The notes under the pieces are model-generated. The model did no database searches, had not been told where the DNA came from, and worked only from the letters and a program-made list of their open reading frames with translations. This document shows, piece after piece, positions 1 through 11,065 of a stretch of DNA of 64,000 nucleotides. The stretch comes from Bilabrum cf. latius (taxonomy: Eukaryota; Bigyra: Bicosoecida; Bigyra; Bicosoecida), in NCBI GenBank assembly GCA_965178125.1, contig OZ237743.1, forward strand, positions 1,116,001 to 1,180,000. Reading direction: 5' to 3'. The position numbers were made by a program, and so were the translations under genes. How positions within the stretch are numbered: position 1 is the first letter of the stretch; each line of letters begins with the position of its first letter.

Positions 1-33
1 AGCCAATAACCTGCTTTGTGTGCACGAAATGGC

Positions 34-507
34 ATGAATAGCTTAAACGGGCCACGAAGCTTTGCAGATGTGTTGGCTAGGTCGCAGCAGTCCGGGCGAT
101 TGAACAGCAGCCAGGTCCGAGGGCTAGCACTTGCGTTCGAGGATGCCTACGTCGAAGCTGTCGGGCACGTGGCTTCAAAGTATCGTAGCGATAGCACCCG
201 TGTACTTGTTGGCGCACCATGTCTCTTGACAGGGGGCCTTGCATCATATGAAAAGCACAATGCTGACTGGAGGCTCATAGTCCAGAATGCGCAGCTGTCT
301 CGCCGCCCCAAAGGAGCTTTAGTCGAGTTACCTGGCAGTCGAGTTGAGGTGATGCCACTCAAACAGAGTAGAAGCACTCGAGATGATACCGAACCAGTAG
401 CCGGTGCATTGAAGAAAAGCAGTGCGGTTGGGAAAGCAGATGCGGGCAAAATGGGCAAGGTAGAGGGGCTCCCTTCGGCCGCAAAGAGACGGAGAGTAGA
501 AGGGTAA
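34..507 (+). CDS. hypothetical protein, probably the 3' end of a longer gene
   Basis: An open frame from the first ATG at 34 gives 157 residues and stops at TAA 505-507. A TAA at 7-9 closes this frame upstream, so either the ATG is the true start or an exon begins between 10 and 34; I cannot decide. The protein is Ser/Lys/Arg-rich and ends in a basic cluster (AKRRRVEG) typical of a nuclear localisation signal. A very similar C-terminus (GKRRRAEE) ends the HTH protein at 20844-23727, so this may be the tail of a related nuclear protein. No known domain is recognised. Confidence 0.4.
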   Translation: MNSLNGPRSFADVLARSQQSGRLNSSQVRGLALAFEDAYVEAVGHVASKYRSDSTRVLVGAPCLLTGGLASYEKHNADWRLIVQNAQLSRRPKGALVELPGSRVEVMPLKQSRSTRDDTEPVAGALKKSSAVGKADAGKMGKVEGLPSAAKRRRVEG

Positions 508-775
508 CGGCTCCATAATGGGGCACCGGTATTTGTGCAGAAGTCTTCGTTCCAGACAAGGAAAGACCGATGGCTTGGATGCGGACCAAGGCAACTTGAA
601 GCGGACGGGAAGGCGCTCGACTCCCCGCACCGAATGCGCAAGGCAGCAACTTGAATGACTGGTATCGGCAGTTGTCTATTATGCTTCATCTATGCTTGCA
701 TAAAATCCCAGTGCTCGCCCGGACGCACTTGCTCCAGCGGCAATGCTCGCTCGCTCGCCAATCCATCCATCGTTA

Positions 776-1700
<925 letters not shown>

Positions 1701-1853
1701 ACTGAAACTTGTTTTATCGGCCTCAATTTTTGCTGGACCCAATTCTGTTCGTCACACCTGTGCTGCGCGGCGCCTTGCGGAACTATTTACATTCCTGGGA
1801 GATTTCGGGACGAAATTCAGTTTGGACAATAGAAGCTGACTACTAAGCGAAGC
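1701..1853. promoter_or_regulatory. divergent promoter region, DPM1 / SNF7
   Basis: The 153 bp between the two start codons must hold both promoters and 5' leaders. I see no obvious TATA box or repeated operator. Confidence 0.4.
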
Positions 1854-2906
1854 ATGAATTTCTTTGGCGCCCCCAAGCCCGCACCGAAACCTAGCGTCTC
1901 ACCAGAGAGAATAATGCAGGAGATTACAAAGCTCAACGGGCGGATCGAAGCCGGGGAGCTGCAGTGAGTTTCGCTTGTGGGCCTCTCCAGCGGCTGCGGG
2001 TATGTCATGATAGCTGCATGCCCCCGGCAATAGCAAGCTACTTGCGTATTACTTGTGTAATTAGATCCGACTCGCCAATATGGAGCTCGCTGCCCGTTCA
2101 ACTGTGTCATCGGTTTCGCCATGCTATTCTTGGCAATGCAGGGTGCAAGTCGTACAGAAGAAGGCACTGGACTCGCGAATGAAAGCACGGGCAATTGCAA
2201 CAAAGGATCGACCAGGTAAGGACATGCACTGCCAATCTACACCCGTGCACCGGACGTCGGTGTCAATAGTGGCACGAAACACTAGGAACCCCCCATCCTC
2301 TACACCGCAGGCGCGCTTAGGCACTTGAAGATGGCTAAACGATATGACGCCCAGGTAGCAACGATTCGAGGTGGGATGGACAAGCTAGAAACCCTTAAAG
2401 TAACCCTTGAATCGCAGCAGCACATGAAGGGCTTCGTCGACTCGATCGGCAGCGGTGCGAGAATGCTCAAGGCAACCAATGCACAGATGGATGCGGACGA
2501 TATCGGAGAGCTCATGGGAGACATGGAAGAAGAAATGGCCGTCGCCACGGAAGTGGGCGACGCGATCGCCCAGCCCCTCGCGGGCGACATGGCCATGGAA
2601 TCGGAGCTCGAGGACGAGCTGAACCACATGGTCGAGGAAGAGGCTCTGGCTGGAGGAGTTGGCGCTGTGGCAGCCCCGGGCGCGGCCGCAGCGGCGGCAC
2701 CGGCCCCCGCTGCGGCAGACACGGGCGGCTACATGCCGTCCATGCCGTCAGTGCCTTCGGGGGAGCCCACTGCGGCTCCCGCGGCCGCCAGCCCGGCACC
2801 CAGCGGCAGGGTGGCCATGGCTGCCGGCGGCGGTGCAGGAGGTAGCAGTGGCGGGGGCTCGGCTGCCCCATCTGGTTTCGAGGATCTGGAGGCGATGATG
2901 AGCTGA
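1854..2906 (+). CDS. SNF7: ESCRT-III subunit SNF7/VPS32/CHMP4
   Basis: Core filament-forming ESCRT-III subunit acting on endosomal and other membranes. Exons 1854..1963, 2142..2215 and 2311..2906 join in frame to 259 residues, ending in TGA. The N-terminus MNFFGAPKP resembles the SNF7 membrane-inserting start, followed by the basic helix (IMQEITKLNGRIE), the central RYDAQVATIRGGMDKLETL segment and the acidic regulatory region MDADDIGELMGDMEEEM found in CHMP4 proteins. The C-terminus is a long Ala/Pro/Gly/Ser linker, then a short FEDLEAMMS tail like the CHMP4 C-terminal helix. Splice junctions (GTGAGT, GTAAGG; acceptors GCAG) are canonical. No TAG occurs in the frame. Confidence 0.93.
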
Positions 2907-3132
2907 TGGGCTGGTGCATCTGCCAAGAAAAAGGGGTTGGATGGTGGATTGGGCCACGTGTCGCTTGCAAAACCGGATGCATGATGGTCCTGTGTTTTTT
3001 AGTCGAGCTCGCTTGCCTGTGATCCCGTGTGCTCCCCATTGGGGCGCGTGGTTGGCGGTGCCTTGATTCGCAAATCTGCGTTCTGTTGATGTGACCGGTG
3101 AAGCAATCCTTGTGGAGCATGTGTACTCGGCG

Positions 3133-4110
3133 TCACCTGGCGTGCTTCAGCTGCTCCTCAGCAGTGGTCAGCGGGATGTACCTGACGTGCATGAGAACCT
3201 CCTCGCTGTATGGGATAGCCGCGGTCGAGGCGGGGCCATGGTCCGCTCCATCACCGGCGCCAGTACTGGTGGCACCACCACCGTCATTTGCCGCTGCCCC
3301 TGCTCCATCACCGGCGCCAGTACTGGTGGCACCACCACCGTCATTTGCCCCTGCTCCTGTCCCTGTCCCTACGCAACCAGCACCACCAGCTGTAGCTTTC
3401 TCAGCCGCGCCTGCGTCGGCAGTCCCTTTCCCGGAGTCTTTCAGCCGCGTGATGCGCGAGAACACCTGCCCACCATCCGGCCCGTAAGGGAGCACCATGA
3501 CCCCGCCTGGCTTGAGCTGCTCTAGCAATGCCACTGGGATCTCCCTCGGGGCGGCCCCGACGTGGATGGCATCGTACGGGGCGCCAACTGGCCACCCACT
3601 GAAGCCGTCGGCTGCGTAAATCTCTACCGTTGGTGCTTCACTGTGACTAGTCTCGGGATGTAGCCTTTGTCTAGAGGCTCCGCTTGCTTCGGTCGAGACC
3701 GCAGGTTGCTTGCGGAGCAGGTGGGAATGATTTCTTGATATATTTGCCAGCGATAACTCTACCAGTTTTGGGATGTGGTCGATACCAACAATACGGCTTC
3801 GATCACCGGCAGCATATGCAAGGGCGGCGCATAGGTATCCCGAGCCGCATCCAACATCGAGAAGCCTAGCAGCTGGTTGCAGATGGCTACTAAGCGCTTG
3901 TAAAGCTATTGCATGCATGTGAGGGGCAGAGATCGTAGCACCACTTGATATGTATTGCGGTGCATCATCGTATGCGAAGCCACTCGAAAAGTCGGCTCGA
4001 TCGACCTGAGAAAGTCCGTGTGCGACCCTCTCGGAAAGTTTCCACTGCCTTTGAAGACTTCGAACCAAGCTTAAATGGCTCGATGATGCACGGTAAACTA
4101 CTTGTGACAT
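3133..4110 (-). CDS. PCMT: protein-L-isoaspartate O-methyltransferase
   Basis: SAM-dependent repair methyltransferase acting on L-isoaspartyl residues of damaged proteins. A single exon of 325 residues runs from ATG 4110 to TGA 3133. SAM motif I is LLDVGCGSGY at 83-92, the ribose-binding Asp lies in IVGID (111), and the family-specific block DGFSGWPVGAPYDAIHVGAA and LKPGGVMVLPYG follow. The usual length is 220-250: the excess is an Ala/Gly/Ser/Thr-rich insertion at about residues 225-296, encoded partly by a 57-bp tandem duplication (3245-3358), plus a Ser-rich loop near 128-160. The C-terminus recovers a normal HVRYIPLTTAEEQL end. Tail-to-tail with SNF7. Confidence 0.92.
   Translation of the reverse strand: MSQVVYRASSSHLSLVRSLQRQWKLSERVAHGLSQVDRADFSSGFAYDDAPQYISSGATISAPHMHAIALQALSSHLQPAARLLDVGCGSGYLCAALAYAAGDRSRIVGIDHIPKLVELSLANISRNHSHLLRKQPAVSTEASGASRQRLHPETSHSEAPTVEIYAADGFSGWPVGAPYDAIHVGAAPREIPVALLEQLKPGGVMVLPYGPDGGQVFSRITRLKDSGKGTADAGAAEKATAGGAGCVGTGTGAGANDGGGATSTGAGDGAGAAANDGGGATSTGAGDGADHGPASTAAIPYSEEVLMHVRYIPLTTAEEQLKHAR
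3245..3358. repeat. 57-bp tandem duplication inside the methyltransferase gene
   Basis: Two consecutive 57-nt units starting GCTCCATCACCGG at 3245 and 3302. They are in frame and double a 19-residue Gly/Ala/Thr segment. Confidence 0.9.
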
Positions 4111-4590
4111 GTTTCAGTCTCTTGCGCTGAATTATTTGACGCTAATCTTTATATTTTAGCGGTACTCTCGATAGATCTCCAAGACCACGCGATTCGCATA
4201 TTTGAATTCCGGTTTGGGGGGCTGCAAGCGATGCTCTTGCCGAGTTGTTGTTGACCATAGCGAATTTGTATCGTTTGGGTAGGTATGGGGTGTGTTCTCA
4301 CGGGAGCATGCTGCTCGCCGACTCGCTGTCGGTGCTAGTGAGACCAAGGCCGAGAGTGGGGATCGCAACGAGCGGACTCAAAATGTGGATGAGGTCTACA
4401 GTAGGCAACCCAAACCTGAAACATTTGCTGGATACCTAGCATCCGGGTCTCAATTCGTCGCCATCGCATCGTAAATTAAGGTTGCATCAGCTGAAGGAAC
4501 CTTGACCGAAGGTTCCGAGTTGATAGGCTGGATCAGTCGTGACCACATCAGAGGTACCCAAGTGAATCAAAGAGGTACAAATACATTGCC
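4111..4590. promoter_or_regulatory. divergent intergenic region, methyltransferase / membrane protein A
   Basis: 480 bp between divergent start codons. No convincing ORF, RNA gene or repeat seen; presumably two promoters and leaders. Confidence 0.3.
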
Positions 4591-6975
4591 ATGAGCGGAA
4601 CAGCGACTGTTAATCCTGGTTTCGGAGATGGACCGGATCCGGCAGATGACAAACCGAAGGACGTCGAGAAACCGAAGGGAGAGGAGGAGGAGAGTCTTGT
4701 AACGAAGCTGACATCCTGGATGGAAAGCCCGACCGCGATCACCATCATCGCGTGCGTAACCATAGTTATGTCTATCATTTCTATCAGCACTGCTGCCTCT
4801 GCCTACGGTACCCTTGTAAGTGTTCTTCTTGTGCTTGGCGCGAGAGGGTAGCTGCCCGGATACTTTTGTCTTTCTGGAGATAAAGCTGTTTGGATCGAAT
4901 GCCGCACCAGATATGATCATTTATGAACATGTGTTGACATGTAGACATAGTTAAGTGGCGGCAGTTCCGCCAGAAAAGGACTTGCAGGCCACTACGCCAC
5001 CCGCCCGTTTGGTTTGAGCCGTTTATGGTGTATCAATCTCGCAGAATAGCCGAGCTTCTGATTTTCGAGGGCTCGTAGACAGCTGGATCCGACCACCGAT
5101 CACGAGCCTGAGCCTCCCGAGCTCGTCTACCGGCAGCTGTAGCGGAAGCGACACGGTGTTGTTCGAGCCAAGCAGACTTGCTTGGCCTGGAGCGGCCCCA
5201 GGCTACTGCGCGTGTCCAAGGAGTGCCGTCGCACGAGAAATCATATCTACAACCGATTCGTGCAATACCAACTAGACCAATGCTGGGTGCGTGACCGGTA
5301 AGTTTGGCTGCGTGATCGAGCTGAATCCAATCCTGACTTCGATACGATGTGCCGGCGGCCATGGCCAGGATTCCTTCACATTTTGAAGCATCCATTTAAT
5401 GCTGTTATAAACATCGCAGATCCCGCCATCGAGTCCATCACCATGCTCTGGAAAGGCGCCGCCACTGTGTGCGCCGGCCGCGACGCCACACCACGCCTCT
5501 ACCAAGAGAACGGCGCCGGCCCGCGCAAGGAGCGCCCCGCGCCCACTGCTGCCGGCACGTGTCCGACCGGTTGGAAGGCGTGCGGGCCCGGCCTGTACAA
5601 CGACGACGGCAGCATCTGCGTGCGGACAAGCGAGTCGTGCCCGGTGACGCGGGTGGACAGGCTGACTGCAGCCGAGTGGGCGTCTCGCAGCAGTGAGTAC
5701 GATGGGTCGGTGCAGCTGGGCGGGGGCAGCTTCGGCGATGCGTACTACTTGGCGTGGGCATCGGCCAGCGCAGGCGCATCTGCAGAGAACCTGTACCTAC
5801 CGTACATGCCCTTCTCAGAGTCCCAGCCATCTCTGTACGAGGAGCTCTGCGTGGGGGAGGGAAGGCACTGGTACAACCAGGCGAGCAGGTCAACCAATGG
5901 GGACGGTCCCACGCGGGACTCGCGCACGTGCCCAGACGCGGGCATGGATTCGCGCTGGTTCTCCGTTGATTCAACCCCCGACACGGGGACCGGCGGATTC
6001 CTTCGGGAGAATTTCGACCTGAACGAGAGGTGCACTGGGTCCAACGCCGGCAATTCCGAGGTGGGGAACATTGACTGCTCGCCGGGCGACACCATCTGCA
6101 ACGATGTCAGAAACACTGGCCGCTGCCAGAAGCTGAGGAACTTCGCGACCGGCCAGAGCGTGTCGGTGGGCTTCATGGCCCGCAAGGAGGTGTTCTGGGC
6201 CAACGGGTGCGAAGTGGACCCAGTGTTCCTGGCCGACAGGGTGGCGCCGACGGACGACGCTGTGGGATCGCTCCTGTGAGTCATCGATCATTGCACATTG
6301 CGGGGTTTGCCCAGATGGTGCACCGCATTGTGCTGCAACGAGGTACATGGCGGCGGAGACTGGAGCACCATCCCTCTGCCTCGTCCATTGAGCCGTGATC
6401 TGCCTCGTCCATTGAGCCGCGATTGTCCCGCTTGCACCGCCTGTCCTGTGGAAGATTTCCCCTGTATGTGTCTCTCGTCCCCCCCCCCCGAACCTCGCAG
6501 GATCGTGCTTGTTGTGAACATCATCTGCAACGTGATCACCATGGGATTCTGCATCTACGTCATCTCGATGGTGTGCTGCTGCACAGAGGACGAGGACGGC
6601 GACGGCAACATCGACAACGAAGTCAAGGCCAAGTACAAGAAGATCAAGTGGGGCAAGACGGTCGTACTGGGTCTCATGGGCCTGGGCAAGATCATCCCCA
6701 TGGCCGTGGTGCTGGGCGGGATCAACAGCCTTCGGACAGACTTTGACAAAGCCAAAGAAGCCGACTGCGGGGATGCAGAGGCCAGCGAGACCATCACGTT
6801 CCTGGAGACCACGCTCGACGACGCGTACACGAACGCGATCATCTCGTTCGTGTCGGATGGTTTCTCGCTCGCGTACGCTCTGTACCTGCTGGTGGCCATG
6901 CTGCTCGGGTGGGGAGAGGAAGAGCCCAGCAAGGAGGAGAGCAAGGGTGACGACGCGGCTGCGGAGGAGTCCTGA
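4591..6975 (+). CDS. unknown multi-pass membrane protein with Cys-rich ectodomain, copy A
   Basis: Exons 4591..4815, 5045..5297, 5420..6275 and 6501..6975 join to 602 residues, ending in TGA; one TAG (5273-5275) is read as Gln. Residues 1-45 are acidic and polar, a membrane segment lies near 47-72, then about 370 residues rich in Cys, Gly, Ser and Asn (for example CPTGWKACGPGLYNDD, SICVRTSESC) look extracytosolic. From residue 446 there are three or more hydrophobic segments separated by an acidic DEDGDGNID loop, which resembles a calcium-binding loop but lacks a convincing EF-hand helix pair. I recognise no family. The exon structure is confirmed by paralogue B at 8617-10821, which has exons 2 and 3 of identical length (253 and 856 nt). 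Confidence 0.85.
6377..6424 (+). repeat. 24-bp tandem repeat in intron 3 of membrane protein A
   Basis: Two adjacent 24-nt units beginning TGCCTCGTCCATTGAGCCG, differing at two positions. Not present in the paralogue's shorter intron. Confidence 0.8.
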
Positions 6976-7273
6976 GGTGGGCATGACCTGATCTGACGTA
7001 CCAGAGGCATGTGGGTGGGTTAGTGCTCGCGCGCTAGCTACCCTTGTACTGTACTGCTTCTACTTGTTTGCAGCAGTCATTGCAGAGTGTGACTTGCACT
7101 GACACGCGCTTTCAATGTATTTCCATCAGAGGTGCTACACAACACGGTGAACAAAGCTTGGTCTTGCGTTGCTCCTTGCGCGGCGCCTCTCATTCGTGTG
7201 GTTCCGCAACGGCCGATCCTCGACGACGCGTCGCAATGGGCAGGGTAAATCACTTAGAAGACCATACTGAATC

Positions 7274-8345
7274 ATGGGAAGTGCACTTTCGTAGTATGAC
7301 AGGGCACTTGTGCGCCATCCCTTTGTTGTGAAAAGGTAAGCTGCAATCAAACCGTACTGCATCATCTTCTGGACCGTAGTACCACTGCAACTTCTTCACT
7401 CGAACATGCACTCTCCCTGGCTTCATTGTATTTGTGACATCGTAGCATTACAAGTATGACATTGTTTGCACTCGGTGATGTGCTAGGGCAAACTATCGAA
7501 GGAAAAGACAAGTTCGACCCGAAACGAACTGGCCGGCTCGCAGCGTGTGAGATCATACCGAGCAGCACGCTGGATTTTCGATTTCCTCGAAACGTATGAC
7601 AACCAATCCGCCTGATTACTGCCTAATTGTTCTTGCAGGGGGCTTCGGATTCGGTCTCGCGGCACATCCGTGGTACCTAGCACTGAGCCGGATGGTCACT
7701 GCAACTGGCACTCGCGGCGTAGCGATGAAAGTATTTCTGGATCAAACGGTGTGGACGCTTCCAATCAATATCGCGTTTTTGTACTCGACCAGCATGATGG
7801 AGCACGGCGACCACGCCCGATCCCTGCAGAAGTGAGATGGATCTGCCTGGTCATTGCTCTGGGGTATCCTGCATTGCGATGCCTGCCAGTGACGGCTGCC
7901 CAAACCCATCCGCCACCACCAACATCGCAGCGCCAAGAATAAGCTCTGGCCGGTACTTCGCGTGAACTGGGTGGTGTGGCCCGTTCTGCAGGCCGTAAAC
8001 TTCGCATTTGTCCCGGTGCAGTTCCAGGTGCTCTTCGTGAACGTCTGCGTCATTTTCTGGTCGGCATTCCTCTCGGTGATGCAAAGCGACAGCGGTGACG
8101 ATGGGCAGGCAGAACAGACGGCCGATTCCAAGGGCGAGCAGAGTGAGGGGGGCGGCGTGCGAGCAAGTTCCCCTGTGCTCGCCTCTGGCCTGGAGGCAGC
8201 AGAGACGGGTGTCGAGTTGGGCGGGTCCACCGGAGGGAGGAGGCGGGCCCAGTTCCCTGCCCTGGAGGACGTGGGGGTGCAATGCACTGCGGTGAAAGGG
8301 GGCGCCGACGCCGCGATGGACCCCGGGGCGGAGGGCAGGCTCTGA
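7274..8345 (+). CDS. MPV17: Mpv17/PMP22 family membrane protein
   Basis: Small four-helix membrane protein family of mitochondrial inner membrane or peroxisomes. Exons 7274..7335, 7446..7546, 7639..7831 and 7931..8345 join to 256 residues, TGA stop. Family signatures are clear: [10 protein letters not shown] near the N-terminus, [10 protein letters not shown], the HPWYLALSR block, [12 protein letters not shown], and the C-terminal [30 protein letters not shown] at 7292-7294 (residue 7) is read as Gln just before the conserved Tyr; with a standard code the first exon would be closed. An acidic, Gly/Ala-rich tail of about 90 residues after the last helix is extra to the family. The gene sits between the two convergent membrane-protein paralogues. 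Confidence 0.9.
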
Positions 8346-8616
8346 AGCGCTGGCCTGACACGGCACCTCTGGTCGTTCTCTGCGGCCTGCTTCCTGTCTC
8401 CATTGCATGGTAATTGCTAGTTCGTGCCATTCATTCAGAGGATATGCGCATAAAGCATAAAATGCAAGCTTCCTTTTAGATGTGTATCGCATACCCGGCA
8501 CACCCGGACCTGAGCGGTGTCCAATCATCACGGTGGGAAAGACTGCCTTCTTGACCGCTGCCCGTGCAGCACCCCAAACACCCCCTGTCTCGCAGCGGTC
8601 CAGCGACTACTCTAGC

Positions 8617-10821
8617 TCACGACCAGTTGTCTACCTTCTCGTCTTTCTCCTCCTTTTTCTCTCCACAACCGAGTAGCATGGCCACTAGCAGGTACAGAGC
8701 GTACAGAAGGGAAAACCCGTCCGACACGAACGAGATGATCGCGCTGCGGTACGCACCGTCGAGCGTGGTGTCCAGGAACGTGATCGTCTCGTTGGCCTCA
8801 GCGTCCCCGCAATCCGCCTGCTTGGCCTGCTCAAAGTCTCCACGCAGTCGGCTGATGCCGCCCAGGACCAGTGCCATGGGTATGATCTTGGTGGCTCCCA
8901 TGAGCCCCAGCACGACCGTCTTGCCCCACTTGATCTTCGCATACTTGGCCTTGACTTCGTTGTCGATGTTGCCGTCGCCGTCCTCGTCTTCGGTGAAGCA
9001 GCACACCATGGCGATGATGTAGGCGCAGAAACCGATCGTGATCACGTTGCAGATGATGTTGACGACCATCACGATGCTGCGAGGCATAGGAACGAAGAAA
9101 CGGAGGGAGCGAATGAAATGCACTGCAATTCAAGACACGTTGACAAGCATACATCCATCCACGTCCGCACTGGCGCCGTGGGGAAGAACGGGCAAGCGCG
9201 GTCGCCTAAAGGATCGGAAGGCAAGTTGCGCAATCGTACAGCTTGTCTCACAGGAGAGCACCCACAGCGTCGTCCGTCGGCGCCACCCGGTCGGCCAGGA
9301 ACACTGGGTCCACTTCGCACCCGTTGGCCCAGAACACCTCCTTGCGGGCCATGAAGCCCACCGACACGCTCTGGCCGCTCGCGAAGTTCCTCAGCTTCTG
9401 GCAGCGGCCAGTGTTGCTGACATCGTTGCAGATGGTATCACCGAGCATGCAGTCGATGTTCCCCGCCTCGGAACTGCCGGCGTTGGGACCGCTGCACCTC
9501 TCGTTCAGATTAAAGTTCCGCGTCAGAAATCCTGCCGCACCCGTGTCAGGGGTGGAGTCCACCTCGAACCAGCGCGAGTCACGCCCGGCCTCCCCGCACG
9601 ACGAAGACTCGCGCACGGGGCCTGACCCGTCCGTTGAGCGAGACGCTGTGACGTACCAGTGCCGGTCTGACCCAAGGCAGACCGCACTATAAAGGGATGG
9701 AAGAGACTCCGAGAAGGGCATGTACGGCAGGTACAGGTTCTGCGCCGTGGCCCCGGGGCTGGCCGATGCCCACGCCAAGTAGTACGCATCGCCGAAGCTG
9801 CCCCCGCCCAGCTGCACCGACCCGTTGTATTGCCCACTGCGCTGCGCCCACTCGGCTGCAGTCAGCCTGTCCACCCGCGTCACCGGGCACGACTCGCTCG
9901 TCCGCACGCAGATGCTGCCGTCGTCGTTGTACAGGCCGGGCCCGCACGCCTTCCAACCGGTCGGACACGTGCCGGCAGCAGTGGGCGCGGGGCGCTCCTT
10001 GCGTGGGCCGGCGCCGTTCTCTTGGTAGAGGCGTGGTGTGGCGTCGCGGCCGACACACAGGACTGACTGCCCCTGCCACAGCATGGAGATTGGGCTAATA
10101 GCAGGATCTGCGAAACAGCAGCGACGAGAATGGATCTTGAACAAGTTTTTCAACGGCAGCCTACTATGCTCGCAGGGATGGATCGTACCTATCCCTGCTT
10201 ACCTGTTACACAACCAGCACTAATTTCAGTGCTATTGCAAGGAAACGTTTTTGAAACGAAGTCTCGCGAGATAGCCCTCCGGGGGCAAGCGCAGTATCCG
10301 GCCGACGCCCCAGGCCATGTCAGCTTATCAGAGACAAACAAGGGATCCTCGTTAGCGACACATGCACCTGTTGTTGGATTTGGAAGGGTGAGGCTTGTGA
10401 TCGGTGGTCGAATCCAGCTGTCGACGAGCCCTCGAAAATCTGAAGCTCGGCTTCGCTGCGAAATGCAGAATACTGGAGGAGAATGACATGGGTCCACATA
10501 AATCAATACCTAGATATTTTATGCAATGATGTAAATGCATGAAATCATCCACGGGTCAGCCTGTCAGACATCCTGTGAACCGCATGCTACCCCACTCCTA
10601 GGTTTGCAACTTACCAGCGTAGTAAAGGCGATCACAGCAGTCACGATAGACACTAGAGACATAACAGATGTCGCGCATGCAATTATGGTGATTGCAGTCG
10701 GGCTCTCCATCCAGGAAGTCAGCTTGGAGACCAGGCTCTCCTCCTGCTTGTTGGGATTCAGCGGCGTAGACTACCGAGGGTTGTCCCCAAAGCCTGGGTT
10801 GATTACTTGCTTTTCAGACAT
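8617..10821 (-). CDS. unknown multi-pass membrane protein with Cys-rich ectodomain, copy B
   Basis: Exons on the minus strand: 10615..10821, 10203..10455, 9252..10107 and 8617..9076, together 591 residues, TGA stop. It is a clear paralogue of the gene at 4591-6975: same N-terminal NPGFGD and LTSWMESPTAITIIAC blocks, same ectodomain, same acidic DEDGDGNIDNEVKAKY loop and the same intron positions and phases. One TAG (10771-10773, residue 17) lies in the polar N-terminus and is read as Gln. The coding similarity is high while introns differ in length and sequence, so this is an old functional duplication in inverted orientation, not a recent assembly copy. Function unknown; a surface or channel-like protein is only a guess. 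Confidence 0.85.
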
Positions 10822-11065
10822 TGTATGCTCAGTTCAAATCGCCGAACTGGTACTCTGGTGTGATTCGGGCGAGCAGCTGCGGGGCCGGTCCTACAGAACC
10901 AAGGAACGGAAGTCACAGGAACGTCCGGCTGGATCTTCCAGACCGCCTTCGCTGGCATTGTCAGTAGAAATCACTGGCTAGTTCGTCCGAGTCAGAGTTC
11001 AAACAGCAGCTCGATTGCTGCGAACGTGCAACATAGCTCGAATCGCGCGAACATTTCGCCTCAAA

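Noticed and set aside
6593-6630. EF-hand in the DEDGDGNID loop of membrane proteins A and B
   Set aside because: The acidic loop fits in part, but the flanking helix pattern and second hand are not convincing.
7044-7331. Plus-strand ORF 7044-7331 as a separate gene
   Set aside because: The first Mpv17 exon lies there in another frame and explains the region.
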